Position numbers and translations under genes: made by a program. DNA of 20,902 bases, taken from NCBI GenBank assembly GCA_034408875.1, contig JAWXCJ010000173.1, positions 1 to 20,902 on the forward strand, in the 5' to 3' direction. This document shows positions 1-6,516 of this stretch, in pieces (within the stretch, counting starts at the first letter, position 1; the number at the start of each line of letters is the position of its first letter). Below the pieces are notes generated by a model that saw only the letters and a program-made list of their open reading frames with translations, was not told the origin of the DNA and did no database searches. Source of the stretch: JANNHK01 sp034408875. Its GTDB lineage: Bacteria; Actinomycetota; Acidimicrobiia; IMCC26256; PALSA-610.

Positions 1-14
1 CTAGCGACGCACTG

Positions 15-530
15 TCAGACGTCGAACTGTTTGCGGACGGTTTCGTCTTTGGCGCGGATGGTTGCGGCGAGGTCGCTTTGGAAGCGGGTCATTGCGGAAC
101 GGAGTTGCTCGTCGGACGCGCCGAGGATGCGCACCGCGAGCAAACCCGCGTTGCGGCCGTTGCCGACCGCGACGGTCGCGACGGGAATGCCGGCCGGCAT
201 CTGCACGATCGAGAGCAGCGAATCGAGGCCGTCGAGGTGCTTGAGCGGCACGGGCACACCGATGACGGGGAGCGGGGTCATGGACGCGGTCATGCCGGGC
301 AGGTGCGCGGCGCCGCCCGCCCCGGCGATGATCACCCGCAGGCCCCGGTCGGCGGCGGAGCGGGCGTACTCGTACATGACGTCGGGTGTGCGGTGCGCCG
401 ACACGATCCGCACTTCGTGGGCAACGTCGAACTCGTCGAGCACGTCGATGGCGCCCTGCATGACACCCAGGTCGGAGTCGCTGCCCATGATCACGCCCAC
501 CAGGATCGGTTCGGCCGGTGGCTGGGTCAT
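15..530 (-). CDS. purE: N5-carboxyaminoimidazole ribonucleotide mutase (PurE, class I)
   Basis: PurE interconverts N5-CAIR and CAIR in de novo purine synthesis in the cytoplasm. The 171-residue protein has the family's usual length and both signatures: the MGSDSDLG loop at residues 15-22, and SAHRTPD at 44-50 with the catalytic histidine at 46. The glycine-rich AGAGGAAHLPG segment of class I enzymes is also present. The reading frame stays open 26 codons further upstream, but that extension is not PurE-like. The ATG chosen at 530 lies 7 bases after a TANNNT -10 element and has no Shine-Dalgarno, so translation is probably leaderless. It is divergent from the flavoprotein gene at 562 across a 31-base gap. 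purK, its usual partner, is not in the window and may lie beyond position 1. Confidence 0.96.
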   Translation of the reverse strand: MTQPPAEPILVGVIMGSDSDLGVMQGAIDVLDEFDVAHEVRIVSAHRTPDVMYEYARSAADRGLRVIIAGAGGAAHLPGMTASMTPLPVIGVPVPLKHLDGLDSLLSIVQMPAGIPVATVAVGNGRNAGLLAVRILGASDEQLRSAMTRFQSDLAATIRAKDETVRKQFDV

Positions 531-537
531 GGGGACA

Positions 538-543
538 ACGGTA
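538..543 (-). promoter_or_regulatory. Putative -10 element of purE (leaderless)
   Basis: On the minus strand this reads TACCGT, followed by 7 bases and then the purE ATG. No -35 match and no ribosome binding site are visible. The spacing puts the transcription start on or next to the A of the start codon. Confidence 0.45.
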
Positions 544-561
544 GTGGTAACACTTACGCCT

Positions 562-1527
562 ATGCGGACACGACTCACCGAGATGCTCGGTATCGAACAC
601 CCCGTCATGCTGGCCGGAATGGGCGGCGTTTCCTACCACCGGCTCGTCGCCGCCGTGTCCGACGCCGGCGGCATCGGCACCTTGGGCGCCGCGACGATGC
701 AGTCCGACGAGATGGTCGCCGAGATGGAGCAGGTGCGCGCGCTCACCGACAAGCCGTTCGGCGTCGACCTGCTCGCGGCGATGCCCGACCGCATGGTCGA
801 AGACGCGAAGCGCATCGTGAAGGGCGGCGCGTCGCTCTTCGTTGCCGGTCTCGGTGTGCCGCGCGATGTCATCAAGATCCTCCACGACGGCAACGCCCTC
901 GTCGCGAGCATGTGCGGGAAGGTGCGCCACGCGATCGCGGCCGTCGAAGCCGGCTGCGACTTCGTCATCGCGCAGGGAACCGAAGCGGGCGGCCACACCG
1001 GCACCGTCGCGACGATGCCGCTCGTGCCGCAGATCGTCGACGCGGTCGAAGGGTGCGTCCCGGTGGTCGCGGCCGGCGGCATCTTCGACGGGCGCGGGCT
1101 CGCCGCAGCCCTGAGCCTCGGCGCCGACGGCGTGTGGCTCGGTACGCGCTTCATCGCCACGCCCGAGGCCCGCACCGTGCCCGGTTACAAGGACGCACTG
1201 CTGCGAACCATGGAAGACGGCACCGTCATCAGCCGCGGCTTCACGGGTAAGACGCTGCGCGCCGTGCGCAACGAATGGACGCAGTACATCGAAGAGCATC
1301 CCGAAGAGCTGCGCCCGTTCCCCGAGCAGATGGGGCGCGCGGTCGCGGCCAAGGCGTTGCACCTCGGCGGCGACGAGAACGCCGACGTCGACGAAGACAA
1401 AGAGTGCTACCCGGCCGGGCAGGGCGTGGGCGCGATCCACCAGCTCGAAGCCGCGGGCGACATCGTGCGCCGCATCGTGGCTGAAGCCGAAGTGGCACTG
1501 GGGCGGGCGGCCGGCTCCCTCTCGTGA
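562..1527 (+). CDS. Nitronate monooxygenase / 2-nitropropane dioxygenase-like FMN protein
   Basis: This is an FMN-dependent TIM-barrel flavoprotein of the NMO family, which is related to FabK. Characterised members oxidise alkyl nitronates; the substrate here is not known. The 321 residues carry AQGTEAGGHTG at 137-147, the NMO signature, with its active-site histidine at 145. PVVAAGGI at 167-174 and GADGVWLGTRF at 187-197 form the usual FMN phosphate-binding strands. The ATG at 562 is chosen because the family N-terminus (LTEMLGIEHPVML) begins right after it; the open frame further upstream is antisense to purE. No Shine-Dalgarno is present, and a weak TAACAC lies 8 bases upstream. The stop overlaps the GTG of the next gene by 4 bases, so the two are translationally coupled. 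Confidence 0.9.
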   Translation: MRTRLTEMLGIEHPVMLAGMGGVSYHRLVAAVSDAGGIGTLGAATMQSDEMVAEMEQVRALTDKPFGVDLLAAMPDRMVEDAKRIVKGGASLFVAGLGVPRDVIKILHDGNALVASMCGKVRHAIAAVEAGCDFVIAQGTEAGGHTGTVATMPLVPQIVDAVEGCVPVVAAGGIFDGRGLAAALSLGADGVWLGTRFIATPEARTVPGYKDALLRTMEDGTVISRGFTGKTLRAVRNEWTQYIEEHPEELRPFPEQMGRAVAAKALHLGGDENADVDEDKECYPAGQGVGAIHQLEAAGDIVRRIVAEAEVALGRAAGSLS

Positions 1528-2897
1528 CCCCCCAGCGGCTCGTCGTCGTCGGGGGCGACGCCGCGGGCATGAGCGCGGCCGCGACGGCCCGGCGGCGCCG
1601 TTCGGCTGACGAACTCGAGATCGTCGCCTTCGAGCGGGGGAGCTACACCTCGTACTCGGCGTGCGGGCTCCCGTACTTCGTCGCCGACCAGGTCGAGTCG
1701 GTCGACCAGTTGATTGCACGGACGCCCGCCGAACACCGCGAGCGCGGCATCGACATGCGCACCGAGCACGAGGTCACGTCGATCGACATCGAAGCTCGCG
1801 TGCTCACGGCCACCGATCGCAAGGGCAACGAGCACGTCGTCGACTTCGACGAGCTCGTCATCGCGACCGGCGCGACGCCGATCCGGCCCGACCTCCCCGG
1901 CGTCGATGCCACAGGCGTGCACGGGATCCAGACCGTGTACGACGGCATCGCGTTACGCGAGCACATCGAAGCGGAACACCTCACCGAGGGGCACCGCGCT
2001 GTCGTCGTCGGTGGTGGCTACGTCGGGCTCGAGATGGCCGAAGCCATGAAGCTTCGAGGACTCGAGGTCACGATCGTCGACGCCGCTCCGCAACCCATGG
2101 CGACCCTCGACCCGGACATGGGCGAGCTCGTGGCGTCCGCCGTGCGCGGGCTCGGTATCGAGCTCCGCAGCGAGACCAAGTGCGAGGGCTTCGTCGTCGA
2201 CGACTCGGGTCACGTGCGCGGTGTCGTCACGCCCGACGGTGACATTCCCGCCGACGTCGTCGTGCTCGGCATCGGTGTGCGCCCCAACAGCGTGCTGGCG
2301 AGAAACGCGGGCATCGTGGTCGGCGAGACCGGCGGCATCGCGACCGACGTGCACATGGCGACCAGCGAGAAAGGTGTGTGGGCCGCGGGCGACTGCGTGG
2401 AGACGCGGCACCGGGTGAGCGGTGCTCGGGTCGCGATCGCGCTCGGGACGCACGCCAACAAGCAGGGCCGGATCGTCGGCATCAACGTCACCGGCGGCAA
2501 CGCGACATTCCCGGGCGTGGTCGGCACCGCGGTCACCAAGGTGTGCGCGTACGAGATCGGCCGCACCGGACTCACCGAACGCGAAGCCAAGGAAGCGGGC
2601 TTCGACTTCGTCGCGGGCACGATCGAGAGCACGACCCGTGCCGGCTATTACCCGGGCGCGCAACCGATCACGGTGAAGATGGTGGCCGAGCGCGGGTCGG
2701 GCCGCATTCTCGGCGCCCAGATCATCGGACGAGAAGGCGCGGCCAAGCGCATCGACGTTCTGGCCGCGGCGATATGGAACGAGATGACCGTCGACGACTT
2801 CTGGCTCGTCGACCTCGGCTACGCCCCGCCGTTCTCCCCCGTGTGGGACCCCACGTTGGTAGCCGCCTACGCGCTGGCGTCAAAGGTGCGGCGTTAG
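1524..2897 (+). CDS. FAD-dependent pyridine nucleotide-disulfide oxidoreductase, CoA-disulfide reductase-like
   Basis: This 457-residue protein belongs to the group containing CoA-disulfide reductase, NADH oxidase and NAD(P)H sulfur reductase. These are cytoplasmic FAD enzymes that use a single redox cysteine. Visible elements are the N-terminal FAD fold VVGGDAAGMSAAA (8-20), the active-site cysteine in SYSACGLPYF (Cys47), and the second Rossmann motif VVGGGYVGLEMAE (161-173). WAAGDC (286-291) binds FAD, and the C-terminal YAPPFSPVWDP (433-443) is typical of CoADR-type enzymes. The GTG start overlaps the preceding stop as GTGA, with no separate Shine-Dalgarno, so re-initiation after the NMO-like gene is likely. 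Its stop codon overlaps the stop of the opposing gmd gene. The true electron acceptor (CoA disulfide, polysulfide or oxygen) cannot be told from sequence. Confidence 0.9.
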   Translation: MTPQRLVVVGGDAAGMSAAATARRRRSADELEIVAFERGSYTSYSACGLPYFVADQVESVDQLIARTPAEHRERGIDMRTEHEVTSIDIEARVLTATDRKGNEHVVDFDELVIATGATPIRPDLPGVDATGVHGIQTVYDGIALREHIEAEHLTEGHRAVVVGGGYVGLEMAEAMKLRGLEVTIVDAAPQPMATLDPDMGELVASAVRGLGIELRSETKCEGFVVDDSGHVRGVVTPDGDIPADVVVLGIGVRPNSVLARNAGIVVGETGGIATDVHMATSEKGVWAAGDCVETRHRVSGARVAIALGTHANKQGRIVGINVTGGNATFPGVVGTAVTKVCAYEIGRTGLTEREAKEAGFDFVAGTIESTTRAGYYPGAQPITVKMVAERGSGRILGAQIIGREGAAKRIDVLAAAIWNEMTVDDFWLVDLGYAPPFSPVWDPTLVAAYALASKVRR

Positions 2898-3883
2898 CCG
2901 CGGCTGGCGCGTTCGCTTTCTTCCTTGAGGTCGTTCTCGTACATCATCTGCACGAGTTCCGGGAAGCCCACCTTCGGAGTCCAACCGAGCTTCTCGCGCG
3001 CCTTGGTCGCATCGCCGATGAGCAAGTCGACTTCCGCGGGACGGTAGAAGCGCGGGTCCTGCGTGACGTACGGCTCCCAGTTGTCGATGCCCGCGAGCCC
3101 GAACGCGCGGTCGAGGAAGTCGCGATTGGTATGCGTCTCACCGGTTGCGATCACGTAGTCGTCGGGCTCGTCCTGTTGGAGCATCATCCACATGGCTTCG
3201 ACGTAGTCGCCCGCGTAGCCCCAGTCGCGCGACGAGTCGAGGTTGCCGAGGCTGATGCCTTCTTGCAACCCGAGCTTGATGCGCGCCACGGCGTTGGTGA
3301 TCTTGCGGGTGACGAACTCCATGCCGCGCTTCGGGCCCTCGTGGTTGAAGAGGATCCCGCTGCTCGCGTGCATGCCGTACGACTCGCGGTAGTTGACCGT
3401 CATGTCATGGCCGAACACCTTGGCGACGCCGTACGGCGAGCGCGGGTGGAACGGTGTCGTCTCGGTCTGCGGCGTCTCGCGCACCTTGCCGAACATCTCC
3501 GACGACGACGCTTGGTAGAAGCGGATCGGATTGTTCTCGGCGCCACCGACCATGCGCACCGCTTCGAGCATGCGCAGCACGCCGAGGCCGGTGATCTCCG
3601 CGGTGAGCTCGGCCTGCTTGAACGAGAGCTGCACGAAGCTGATCGCGCCGAGGTTGTACACCTCGTCGGGCTGGACCTGCTCCACGACTGCGATGAGCGA
3701 CGCGAGGTCGCGCAGGTCGCCGTCGACGAGCTCGAGCGCGGGGTTCTCCCCGAGGATCATTTCGGATTTCGGGTTCGCTTGACCGCGGACCAATCCGAAG
3801 ACTTGGTACCCGTTCGCCGTCAGGAACTGCGACAGGTGCCGCCCGTCCTGGCCGGTGATGCCGGTGATGAGAGCGCGTTTCAC
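2894..3883 (-). CDS. gmd: GDP-mannose 4,6-dehydratase
   Basis: The enzyme converts GDP-D-mannose to GDP-4-keto-6-deoxy-D-mannose, the precursor of GDP-fucose, rhamnose and related deoxysugars for surface glycans. It is a 329-residue extended short-chain dehydrogenase. The NADP-binding TGITGQDG motif is at residues 7-14, SSSEMFG at 126-132, the catalytic YGVAK at 151-155, and the GMD-specific SSRDWGYAGDYVEAMW at 217-232. The GTG at 3883 gives the exact MKRALITGITGQDG family N-terminus. A TANNNT -10 element ends 7 bases upstream and begins with the stop codon of the DUF3151 gene. No second GDP-sugar enzyme lies nearby, so the final sugar is unknown. Its 3' end overlaps the opposing oxidoreductase gene by 4 bases. 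Confidence 0.95.
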   Translation of the reverse strand: MKRALITGITGQDGRHLSQFLTANGYQVFGLVRGQANPKSEMILGENPALELVDGDLRDLASLIAVVEQVQPDEVYNLGAISFVQLSFKQAELTAEITGLGVLRMLEAVRMVGGAENNPIRFYQASSSEMFGKVRETPQTETTPFHPRSPYGVAKVFGHDMTVNYRESYGMHASSGILFNHEGPKRGMEFVTRKITNAVARIKLGLQEGISLGNLDSSRDWGYAGDYVEAMWMMLQQDEPDDYVIATGETHTNRDFLDRAFGLAGIDNWEPYVTQDPRFYRPAEVDLLIGDATKAREKLGWTPKVGFPELVQMMYENDLKEESERASRG

Positions 3884-3890
3884 GGCGCGA

Positions 3891-3896
3891 ACGCTA
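3891..3896 (-). promoter_or_regulatory. Putative -10 element of gmd, starting with the upstream stop codon
   Basis: TAGCGT on the minus strand lies 7 bases before the GTG of gmd. Its first three bases are the TAG stop of the DUF3151 gene. No Shine-Dalgarno lies between, so a leaderless gmd transcript is predicted. Confidence 0.42.
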
Positions 3897-4328
3897 GCCG
3901 TCGCGGCGGTCCCAACCGGGGTCGAGCTGGTGCACAAACTCGTCGCACCGTTGCGCTTCGTCGGCTTCGCCGATGGCCTCGGCCGACCGGCGCAGGCCGT
4001 CGAGGGCCCTGAGGAAGCCGCGATTCGTCTCGTGGCGCCACCGGACGTAGCCCACGCCCCGCCAACCCGACTGCCGGAGCCGGTCGAGACCCCGGTGATA
4101 TCCGACCCGGAAGTACGCGTAGGCCTCGACTTCGTCGCGGGCGAGCAGACCGAGCTGCGCCCACGCGTCGAGAAAGCGCGGCCAGCGGCCGCACACGTCG
4201 GCCACGGCGTCGCGCCGACCCGCGGGCGGTGCCGAGAGCGCGGCGCGCAGCGCATCGAGCGCATCGGCCGGCTCGGGATCGAGCACCGTTTCGGGAGGCC
4301 CGGAAGCTGAGAGGTGAACGTCTGTCAT
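3894..4328 (-). CDS. DUF3151 family protein
   Basis: This is a 144-residue soluble protein of the actinobacterial DUF3151 family, whose function is unknown. The family core is easy to see: RGLDRLRQSGWRGVGYVRW followed by HETNRGFLRALDGLRR, rich in Arg, Trp and Gly (about residues 79-113). There is no signal peptide or membrane segment. The ATG at 4328 is 20 bases from the divergent phosphomutase start, so the two promoters overlap. An AGGGG lies very close to the ATG and is a poor Shine-Dalgarno. Gmd follows after 10 bases on the same strand, but gmd seems to have its own promoter, so a shared function is not implied. Confidence 0.85.
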   Translation of the reverse strand: MTDVHLSASGPPETVLDPEPADALDALRAALSAPPAGRRDAVADVCGRWPRFLDAWAQLGLLARDEVEAYAYFRVGYHRGLDRLRQSGWRGVGYVRWRHETNRGFLRALDGLRRSAEAIGEADEAQRCDEFVHQLDPGWDRRDG

Positions 4329-4335
4329 GAGCCCC

Positions 4336-4341
4336 TATCTT
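4336..4341 (+). promoter_or_regulatory. Putative -10 element of the phosphomutase operon (leaderless)
   Basis: TATCTT is followed by 7 bases and then the ATG at 4349. It is the best -10 match in the window and lies inside the 20-base gap between two divergent start codons. No Shine-Dalgarno is present. Confidence 0.5.
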
Positions 4342-4348
4342 GTTCGCT

Positions 4349-5047
4349 ATGACGCAGCCCGCAACGGAGGCGGACGCGGCGGCCGCCGAGACCACGGAGC
4401 CCAAGCCACCGACCCGGCTCGTCCTCGTGCGCCATGCCGTCACCGAACATACCGGCCCGTTGCTCTCGGGCCGCATGCCGGGCATCGATTTGTCCGACAA
4501 GGGTGTCGAGCAGGCCGAAGCGACTGCGAAGCGGCTCGCGAACCTACCCGTCGGCGTCATCTACGCGAGCCCGATCGAACGCACGACCCAGACCGCGCAA
4601 CGCATCGCCGCGCACCACAGCCTCGAGGTCGTCCCGCTGCCCGGCGTGATCGAGGCCGACTACGGCGATTGGACGGGCGGGAAGATCGCGGAGCTCGCGA
4701 AGACCGACATCTGGAAGGTCGTGCAGGCGGCGCCGTCGCGCGCGCGGTTCCCCGGGGGCGAGACCATCACCGAAATGCAGGCGCGTACCGTTGCGGCGCT
4801 CGACGCGGTCGTTGCCGAACACCCGTACACGACGATCGTCGTCGTGAGTCACGCCGACCCGATCAAGTCGGCGATCGCGCACTACACGGGGGTGCACCTC
4901 GACCTCTTCCAGCGCGTGCACGTGAGCCCCGCGTCGGTGACGGTGTTCGATTTTCACACCTACGGCGTGATGATGGTGAAGTGCAACGACACCGGCGGCC
5001 TCGACGACTTGCTGCCGCCCGACCCACCAGCTGAAGACGCGAAATGA
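4349..5047 (+). CDS. Histidine phosphatase, MSMEG_4193-type phosphomutase family
   Basis: This 232-residue histidine-phosphatase-fold protein matches the actinobacterial MSMEG_4193 (Rv2135c) family. Supporting stretches are LVRHAVTEHTG at 26-36, EADYGDWTGG at 102-111, FPGGETITEMQAR at 134-146 and the second histidine in SHADPIKSA at 167-175. The family HLDLFQR and SPASVTV segments follow. The catalytic histidine is His29, but the canonical RHG is RHA here. A poorly conserved Thr/Ala/Glu-rich leader of about 20 residues precedes the domain. The ATG at 4349 is supported by its spacing from a TATCTT -10; an in-frame TTG lies 9 bases upstream. It heads the conserved phosphomutase, DUF3090, SCO1664 gene order. 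Its physiological substrate is unknown. Confidence 0.9.
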   Translation: MTQPATEADAAAAETTEPKPPTRLVLVRHAVTEHTGPLLSGRMPGIDLSDKGVEQAEATAKRLANLPVGVIYASPIERTTQTAQRIAAHHSLEVVPLPGVIEADYGDWTGGKIAELAKTDIWKVVQAAPSRARFPGGETITEMQARTVAALDAVVAEHPYTTIVVVSHADPIKSAIAHYTGVHLDLFQRVHVSPASVTVFDFHTYGVMMVKCNDTGGLDDLLPPDPPAEDAK

Positions 5048-5085
5048 TGCGCGCACGATGCGGTGAGCGCAGCGAACTCGCCGGA

Positions 5086-5140
5086 GTCTGTGAGCGGCCG
5101 CGAGCCGCTCCTCGCGCATCTGTGCTACAGACGCGGCGAG
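5086..5140 (+). other. Structured intergenic RNA: two abutting hairpins with a competing outer stem
   Basis: The 139-base gap before the DUF3090 gene holds a 7-bp hairpin (5092-5110, GAGCGGC/GCCGCTC). It directly abuts a second hairpin at 5111-5140, with about 12 bp, one mismatch and one bulge, closed by TCTGT/ACAGA. A second TCTGT copy at 5087-5091 lets GTCTGT (5086-5091) pair instead with ACAGAC (5127-5132), so two folds are mutually exclusive. No T-run follows. It may be an attenuator, a processing site or a weak terminator. Confidence 0.45.
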
Positions 5141-5186
5141 CGCTGTCGTGCATGACCGGCTCGCAGCGAACAGCGACAAAGAGATC

Positions 5187-5711
5187 ATGACCGAGCCGAT
5201 TGAGTTCGATCCGGTCGACAAGATCGGTGCGGGCGCGTTCGGCCGTCCCGGCGAGCGCACGTTCGTGATCCAGGCCCACAAGGGCGCGGCGGTCCTGTCG
5301 ATCCTCGTCGAGAAGGAGCAGGTCGCGTTGCTGGTCGCCGAAGCCGAGCAGTTTCTCGACCGCATCGCCGACGACGAACCCGAAGAAGCAGCCACGACAG
5401 TCGAACTCGAGGTGAACGGACCCGTCACCGAGGACGAACCGCTGTTCCGCGCCCGGCTGATCGGCATCGGCTACGACCCCGACCGCCGGCTCGTGCTCAT
5501 CGAACTGCGCGAGGAAGCGGTCGAGGAAGGCGAGCAGCCCCCGTCGTTCGAGACGAGCGAGGGTCATATCGCCCGGTTGTACGCGACGCGCGCGCAGGTG
5601 CGCGCGATGGTGACCCACGGCGCCGCGTCGGTGGCCGCGGGCCGGCCCCGCTGCCAACTCTGCGACTTCCCGATGGATCCCGACGGGCACGTCTGCCCGC
5701 GTTGGAACTGA
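5187..5711 (+). CDS. DUF3090 family protein with C-terminal zinc-knuckle-like motif
   Basis: This 174-residue protein is a member of DUF3090, an actinobacterial family of unknown function (Rv2134c-like). The N-terminal FDPVDKIGAGAFGRPGERTF (7-26) is the family hallmark. The C-terminus has CQLCDFPMDPDGHVC, where Cys156, Cys159, His168 and Cys170 could form a small zinc site. The ATG at 5187 is chosen over an in-frame ATG at 5148 because the family sequence begins there; the only possible ribosome binding site is a weak AAAGAG. It sits 139 bases after the phosphomutase and 6 bases before the SCO1664-family gene. This gene order is conserved in mycobacteria and suggests a shared, still unknown pathway. 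Confidence 0.92.
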   Translation: MTEPIEFDPVDKIGAGAFGRPGERTFVIQAHKGAAVLSILVEKEQVALLVAEAEQFLDRIADDEPEEAATTVELEVNGPVTEDEPLFRARLIGIGYDPDRRLVLIELREEAVEEGEQPPSFETSEGHIARLYATRAQVRAMVTHGAASVAAGRPRCQLCDFPMDPDGHVCPRWN

Positions 5712-5717
5712 CATCGC

Positions 5718-6461
5718 GTGTCGGAGGGTTGGCCGTCGTCACCTCTGCCCGTCGAAGACTCCGTCGCCCGCGAGATCTTGCGCGACGGCGAGACGGAAGT
5801 GCTCGGGCGCATGCCGTGGTCGTCGAACGCGACCTACCTCGTCATGGTGACCCGTGGCGACGACCAGATGTTCGCGGTGTACAAGCCACAAAAGGGCGAG
5901 CGACCGCTGTGGGACTTCGCCCGCGGCACGTTGTGCATGCGTGAGGTCGCGGCGTACGAAGTGTCAGCTGCGCTCGGTTGGGACATCGTGCCCGACACGG
6001 TGCTACGCGACGGCCCGGCCGGACTCGGGAGCATGCAACGGTTTGTCGAGCACGACCCCGAGGAGCATTACTTCACGCTGCTCGCCGACCACGAAGACGA
6101 CTTCCGCCGCATGGCTGCATTCGATGTCGTCATCAACAACACCGACCGCAAGGGCGGGCACTGCCTCCGCACGGCCGACGGCCGCATCGTGGGCATCGAC
6201 CACGGTGTCACGTTCCACGCGCAGTGGAAGTTGCGCACCGCCATCTGGGACTTCGAAGGCGAGTCGATCGCGCCGCCCGTATGCGCCGACCTCCACCGTC
6301 TCGTCGACGAGTTGCACGGCGACCTCGGCGACCGCCTGGAACCGCTCCTCGACCGTTTCGAGCGAGACGCCCTCCGTGCCCGCACCGAGCACCTGCTCGC
6401 GACCGGCGTGCTACCGCGCCCCGACGCCGGCCACCACAGCGTCCCCTGGCCCCTCGTGTAG
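5718..6461 (+). CDS. SCO1664 family protein (PI3/4-kinase-like fold)
   Basis: This 247-residue protein is of the SCO1664 (Rv2133c) family, distantly related to PI3/PI4-kinase and HipA-type folds; no reaction is established. Kinase-like features are visible. Lys56 in VYKPQKGERPLWDF is a probable nucleotide-binding lysine. AFDVVINNTDRKGGHCL (134-150) resembles a catalytic loop, and GIDHG (159-163) resembles the metal-binding DxG. The GTG at 5718 leaves 6 bases after the DUF3090 stop, so the two are co-transcribed. In mycobacteria cysQ and mshC (mycothiol ligase) lie a little further along. Here the cluster ends at a long hairpin and mshC is absent from the window. ATP-dependent phosphoryl transfer is an inference from the motifs. 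Confidence 0.88.
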   Translation: MSEGWPSSPLPVEDSVAREILRDGETEVLGRMPWSSNATYLVMVTRGDDQMFAVYKPQKGERPLWDFARGTLCMREVAAYEVSAALGWDIVPDTVLRDGPAGLGSMQRFVEHDPEEHYFTLLADHEDDFRRMAAFDVVINNTDRKGGHCLRTADGRIVGIDHGVTFHAQWKLRTAIWDFEGESIAPPVCADLHRLVDELHGDLGDRLEPLLDRFERDALRARTEHLLATGVLPRPDAGHHSVPWPLV

Positions 6462-6510
6462 AGGGATGCGTCGATAGCCCACACCACGTGTGGGCTATCG
6501 ACGCATCCCT
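6462..6510. terminator. Perfect 23-bp hairpin between convergent genes (bidirectional terminator)
   Basis: Arms 6462-6484 and 6488-6510 are perfectly complementary over 23 bp around a 3-base loop (CAC). It starts one base after... the SCO1664-family stop at 6461 and ends 6 bases before the stop of the acyl-AMP ligase gene on the other strand. No T-run is present on either side, as is common for actinobacterial terminators. The stem is far longer than needed for termination. Confidence 0.8.
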
Positions 6511-6516
6511 ACGCAC

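Noticed and set aside
1..1719. A 572-codon open frame on the minus strand
   Set aside because: It is antisense to the NMO-like gene and part of purE's neighbourhood, is rich in Arg/His/Gly and resembles no protein family. It is a codon-bias shadow, as are most long frames on both strands here.
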